Assembly: GCA_946479185.1 (NCBI GenBank) | Contig: CAMLFF010000097.1 | Span: 1 to 9,851, forward strand | Length of the DNA stretch: 9,851 nucleotides | Source: an uncultured Sphingobium sp. | GTDB lineage: Bacteria > Pseudomonadota > Alphaproteobacteria > Sphingomonadales > Sphingomonadaceae | Reading direction: 5' to 3' | Shown: piece after piece, positions 7,652-9,851 of the stretch | Numbering within the stretch: the first letter of the stretch is position 1 | Layout of the letters: each line of letters begins with the position of its first letter | Notes under the pieces: generated by a model | The model's database searches: none | What the model was told of the DNA's origin: nothing | The model's input: the letters and a program-made list of their open reading frames with translations, nothing else | Translations under genes and position numbers: made by a program

Positions 7652-7679
7652 ATTACGCCTCAATGATCAGGAAGGTTCC
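7652..7679 (-). promoter_or_regulatory. EcfG-type general stress promoter of the katE operon
   Basis: On the minus strand GGAAC (7675-7679) is followed after 17 bp by CGTAAT (7652-7657). The alphaproteobacterial EcfG consensus is GGAAC-N16/17-CGTT; the -35 is perfect and the -10 differs at one base. Transcription would begin near 7645, giving a leader of roughly 90 nt. That leader could pair CGGCGAG with CTCGCCG (7602-7608 with 7635-7641). A catalase/hemerythrin operon is a plausible member of this regulon. Confidence 0.65.
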
Positions 7680-7704
7680 CTGCAGCCCGGTATGCTAACT
7701 TAAA

Positions 7705-8484
7705 TCAGTCGCTATGCGCTGTGGCCGCGCGTGAAAGAGCATTGGCAAGGATGGTTGCCCAGCGGGATTGGCCAGCTTCGTCAGCGATCAAATCCTGTCG
7801 CACCTCGATCTCGGCATAGGGCAGGCGGGCGGGAAAGGCGTGGTGGGGGATGCTGTAGTCGGTCGCATCCATATGATAGGGCTCATTATCCCCAACGATA
7901 AACGACCCGTCAGCCTGCAGGACGCGCAGCAGGGCGCGGGCGAAGCCATCATTTGCGCCATCATGCATGACGCCGATGTCCCAGGGTCGAACGTCGTCCC
8001 CAAGCTTTGGCGTGAAGCTGTGCAAGGCGATGAGGATGGTGGGCGTGGACAGCGCGTGCCGACGCGCGATCTCATGCTCGATTGCGGCGTGATAGACGCG
8101 GTGGATCTCATCGATGCGCGCGCGTTTCTGCGCTTGGCTCAAGTCTTGGTTGGCGGCGATGTGCGAGCCATCCACCCGTGATGGCATCGCCTCGGATGTC
8201 GAGGGCTCGCGGTTGCAATCGATCACCAGTCGCGAATAATGCTGGTGGATAAAGGTCGCGTCCAGCGCCGCTGAAAGCTGCTCGCCCAGAGCGCGCACGC
8301 CAATATCCCAGGCAATGTGTCGCGCCAGATCGTTAGCCCCCAAGCCCATCGTACCGAGCGCCTGCGGAATGGCCCGCCCGGCATGATCGCCGGTTAGCAG
8401 GAACGGGGAGCGCCCTTGCGCGTTGAGCAGCAGAACTGGCGCGGGATCATCCGGGCCAAGCAAATTTCCGCGCTCAATCACCAT
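7705..8484 (-). CDS. N-formylglutamate amidohydrolase-family protein
   Basis: Member of the N-formylglutamate amidohydrolase (FGase) family, zinc-dependent hydrolases of N-formyl-glutamate or related amides in histidine degradation and other pathways. The 259-residue product contains the usual blocks: PFLLTGDHAGRAIPQ (27-41), HIAWDIG (56-62), HQHYSRLVIDCNREP (80-94), SHIAANQDLS (107-116), LIALHSFTP (151-159), WDIGVMHDG (168-176) and LPYAEIEVRQDLI (221-233). No other histidine-utilisation gene is nearby, so the substrate is uncertain and a broader amidohydrolase role is possible. The ATG at 8484 follows GGAG at 10-nt distance. The reading frame stays open upstream to 9432, but that part is antisense to the transglutaminase gene and is not coding. 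Start codons of the two divergent genes are only 33 bp apart. Confidence 0.85.
   Translation of the reverse strand: MVIERGNLLGPDDPAPVLLLNAQGRSPFLLTGDHAGRAIPQALGTMGLGANDLARHIAWDIGVRALGEQLSAALDATFIHQHYSRLVIDCNREPSTSEAMPSRVDGSHIAANQDLSQAQKRARIDEIHRVYHAAIEHEIARRHALSTPTILIALHSFTPKLGDDVRPWDIGVMHDGANDGFARALLRVLQADGSFIVGDNEPYHMDATDYSIPHHAFPARLPYAEIEVRQDLIADEAGQSRWATILANALSRAATAHSD
8400..8424 (+). promoter_or_regulatory. Perfect EcfG-consensus site for the transglutaminase genes
   Basis: GGAAC (8400-8404), a 16-bp spacer and CGTT (8421-8424) match the EcfG consensus exactly. The site points toward the transglutaminase gene at 8518 and would leave a leader of about 85 nt. It lies inside the coding region of the divergent amidohydrolase gene, as any promoter must when the intergenic gap is 33 bp. 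A chance match in a window this size is possible. Confidence 0.5.
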
Positions 8485-8517
8485 TGCGCTCAATCTCCAT
8501 GATGCGAGGCTTTCTCC

Positions 8518-9474
8518 GTGGCTATGCTGTCGATCAGCCATCTGACCCGCTATCGCTATAGCCAACCGGCCGCGTTCGGCGAACATAGAATCATGATGCG
8601 TCCGCGCGAGAGCTTTGATCAGCGACTGGTCGATGCGACGCTGGAGATCACGCCTGAGCCAAGCTCCTTGCGCTATGTGCATGATGTATTTGGCAATTCG
8701 CTCGCCATCGCGCAGTTTGAAAAGCGCGCGAAGGAGCTTTCCATCCTGAGCGTCGTCCATCTCGATCATACGCCTTTGCACCGTAATGAAATCGAGATGG
8801 AAGATTATGCGCGCTATTATCCCTTCACTTACTCGTCCGAGGACATGCCGGACCTGATCCGGTCGATCGAACGGCAGCATCTCGATCCGACGCGTATGGT
8901 CGATGAATGGGCGCGGCGGTTCGTCCAGCAGGGCGGGGCGACGGATACGGTCGCGATGCTGAGCGACATGGCGAGCAGCATTCGGCGCGACTTCACCTAT
9001 GTGGCGCGCCACGCCAAGGGCACGCAAACGCCCATCGAAACGCTCAAGCTGCGGCAGGGCACGTGCCGGGATTTCGCGGTGCTGATGATCGAGGCGGTGC
9101 GCGCGCTCGGCTTCGCAGCGCGGTTCGTCTCGGGCTATGTCTATAATCCCACCCCGCAGGAGGGGCGCATCGGTGGCGGCAATACCCATGCCTGGGTGCG
9201 CGTGTTTCTGCCGGGCTCCGGCTGGGTGGAGTTCGACCCTACCAATGGCATTATCGGCAATCGCGGCCTTGTGCGCGTGGCTGTGGCGCGTGATCCCTAT
9301 CAGGCGATTCCGCTCTCTGGCAGCTGGTCGGGCTTCCCCGGCAGCTATCAGGGCATGGACATCAAAATCGAAATTTGCGCCGATGCAGCGCCGCCCTTGA
9401 ACAGCGGCGAGCAGAGCGGAACCACAGTTCAAGACGGCCGTTTGGCCTCAAAACGAAAGGATATCGCATGCTGA
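8518..9474 (+). CDS. Transglutaminase-like cysteine protease-fold protein
   Basis: Transglutaminase-like superfamily enzyme (papain-like fold) predicted to hydrolyse or transfer peptide or amide bonds. The 318-residue product starts with the typical N-terminal beta domain (LTRYRYSQPAAFGEHRIMMRPRES at 9-32, a family hallmark) followed by the catalytic domain from about 150. The triad is visible: C183 in RQGTCRDFA, H224 in NTHAWVRVFLPG and D240 in VEFDPTNG. No signal peptide is seen, so a cytoplasmic location is likely. The GTG start is chosen because GAGG at 8506-8509 lies 8 nt upstream; an in-frame ATG at 8524 would have 14-nt spacing. The last 7 nt overlap the start of the next transglutaminase-like gene, showing an operon. 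Its likely promoter is the EcfG-like site within the divergent gene. Confidence 0.92.
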   Translation: MAMLSISHLTRYRYSQPAAFGEHRIMMRPRESFDQRLVDATLEITPEPSSLRYVHDVFGNSLAIAQFEKRAKELSILSVVHLDHTPLHRNEIEMEDYARYYPFTYSSEDMPDLIRSIERQHLDPTRMVDEWARRFVQQGGATDTVAMLSDMASSIRRDFTYVARHAKGTQTPIETLKLRQGTCRDFAVLMIEAVRALGFAARFVSGYVYNPTPQEGRIGGGNTHAWVRVFLPGSGWVEFDPTNGIIGNRGLVRVAVARDPYQAIPLSGSWSGFPGSYQGMDIKIEICADAAPPLNSGEQSGTTVQDGRLASKRKDIAC

Positions 9475-9851
9475 TCCGTGCTGGATATGAGATCCGCTTT
9501 GAAACGGACCAGCCGACGCCCATGCTGGCGTTGCTCAATGTCCATCCATCGCGCAACAAGGATTTGAGGACGACGAGCCGCGTGCAGGCGCGGCCGGACA
9601 TGGCGATGTATGATTATGTCGATATTTTCGGCAATATCTGCACGCGCTTCACGGTGCCGGTGGGCGGCGTGACGCTCTCCAACAGCTTCGTGATCGAGGA
9701 TAGCGGGCTGGTCGATACGCGCGCGCCGGATGGGCCGCAAATGCCGGTGGAGGAATTGCCGGACGATGTGCTCGTCTATCTGCTTGGCAGCCGCTATTGC
9801 GAGACGGACCGGCTGATGCAGGTCGCCTGGGGGCAGGCGGGGCATCTCACC
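9468..9851 (+). CDS. Second transglutaminase-like protein (partial, N-terminal 128 residues)
   Basis: An open frame from the ATG at 9468 to the window end without a stop; the gene continues to the right. It begins MLIRAGYEIRFETDQPTPML, continues with YDYVDIFGNICTRFTVPVGG, and has LGSRYCETDRLMQVAW at about 106-121. This resembles the N-terminal beta domain and linker of a second family of transglutaminase-like proteins often placed beside the first type. The catalytic Cys/His/Asp region would lie beyond the edge, so activity cannot be judged. AAGGA at 9457-9461 lies 6 nt before the ATG. The start overlaps the upstream gene's stop as ATGCTGA, which indicates translational coupling. Confidence 0.82.
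   Translation, partial: MLIRAGYEIRFETDQPTPMLALLNVHPSRNKDLRTTSRVQARPDMAMYDYVDIFGNICTRFTVPVGGVTLSNSFVIEDSGLVDTRAPDGPQMPVEELPDDVLVYLLGSRYCETDRLMQVAWGQAGHLT

Noticed and set aside
1710..7690. CTGCAGCCCGG occurring at both about 1710-1720 and 7680-7690, each in an intergenic region
   Set aside because: An 11-bp GC-rich match with no shared flanks or dyad symmetry is most likely coincidence.
8485..9432. Minus-strand open frame continuing upstream of the amidohydrolase, giving a 575-residue product
   Set aside because: It is antisense to the transglutaminase-like gene, whose triad and family motifs are clear. The extra part is Arg/His-rich shadow translation with no family features, and the amidohydrolase motifs all lie downstream of the ATG at 8484.
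9429..9845. Minus-strand open frame of 138 residues at the right end
   Set aside because: It is antisense to the second transglutaminase-like gene, which has a good ribosome binding site, a coupled start and recognisable sequence. The minus frame is Arg/His-rich shadow.

Overview
The window looks like chromosomal DNA of an alphaproteobacterium, most likely of the Sphingomonadaceae. The support is GC-rich, densely packed genes, alphaproteobacterial-type CyoA and KatE sequences, and two promoter-like sites of the EcfG (alphaproteobacterial general stress sigma factor) form GGAAC-N16/17-CGT. Placement below class level is an inference from sequence style, not from a search. I see no tRNA, rRNA, insertion sequence, CRISPR array or phage gene. 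No gap between genes exceeds about 205 bp.

Layout. (1) 1-1618, minus strand: start of a cytochrome bo3-type ubiquinol oxidase operon, cyoA followed by cyoB, which runs off the left edge. (2) 1619-1821: divergent regulatory region with a perfect short palindrome and three tandem copies of a 14-bp unit. (3) 1822-3147, plus strand: a major facilitator superfamily permease of the metabolite:H+ symporter type. (4) 3136-4365, minus strand: Na+/H+ antiporter nhaA, convergent with the permease and overlapping its 3' end inside a shared hairpin. About 80 nt of structured leader precede nhaA and could be an ion-sensing riboswitch. (5) 4485-7552, minus strand: a stress operon of large-subunit catalase (katE), a hemerythrin-like protein and a 79-residue conserved-looking small protein. 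It is preceded by an EcfG-type promoter and closed by a strong hairpin. (6) 7705-8484, minus strand: an N-formylglutamate amidohydrolase-family protein. (7) 8518 to the right edge, plus strand: two overlapping transglutaminase-like genes, the second cut by the window end. A perfect EcfG consensus for them lies inside the divergent amidohydrolase gene.

How the genes fit together. Most of the window deals with aerobic energy and stress: quinol oxidation and proton pumping (Cyo), Na+/H+ exchange (NhaA), peroxide removal (KatE) and diiron chemistry (hemerythrin). The right end is a peptide or amide-bond module. Clusters of transglutaminase-like proteins with ATP-grasp and alpha-E proteins are known in proteobacteria, and the continuation to the right could hold such partners. 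The most interesting signals are the nhaA leader, the two EcfG-like promoters and the tandem repeats between cyoA and the permease.
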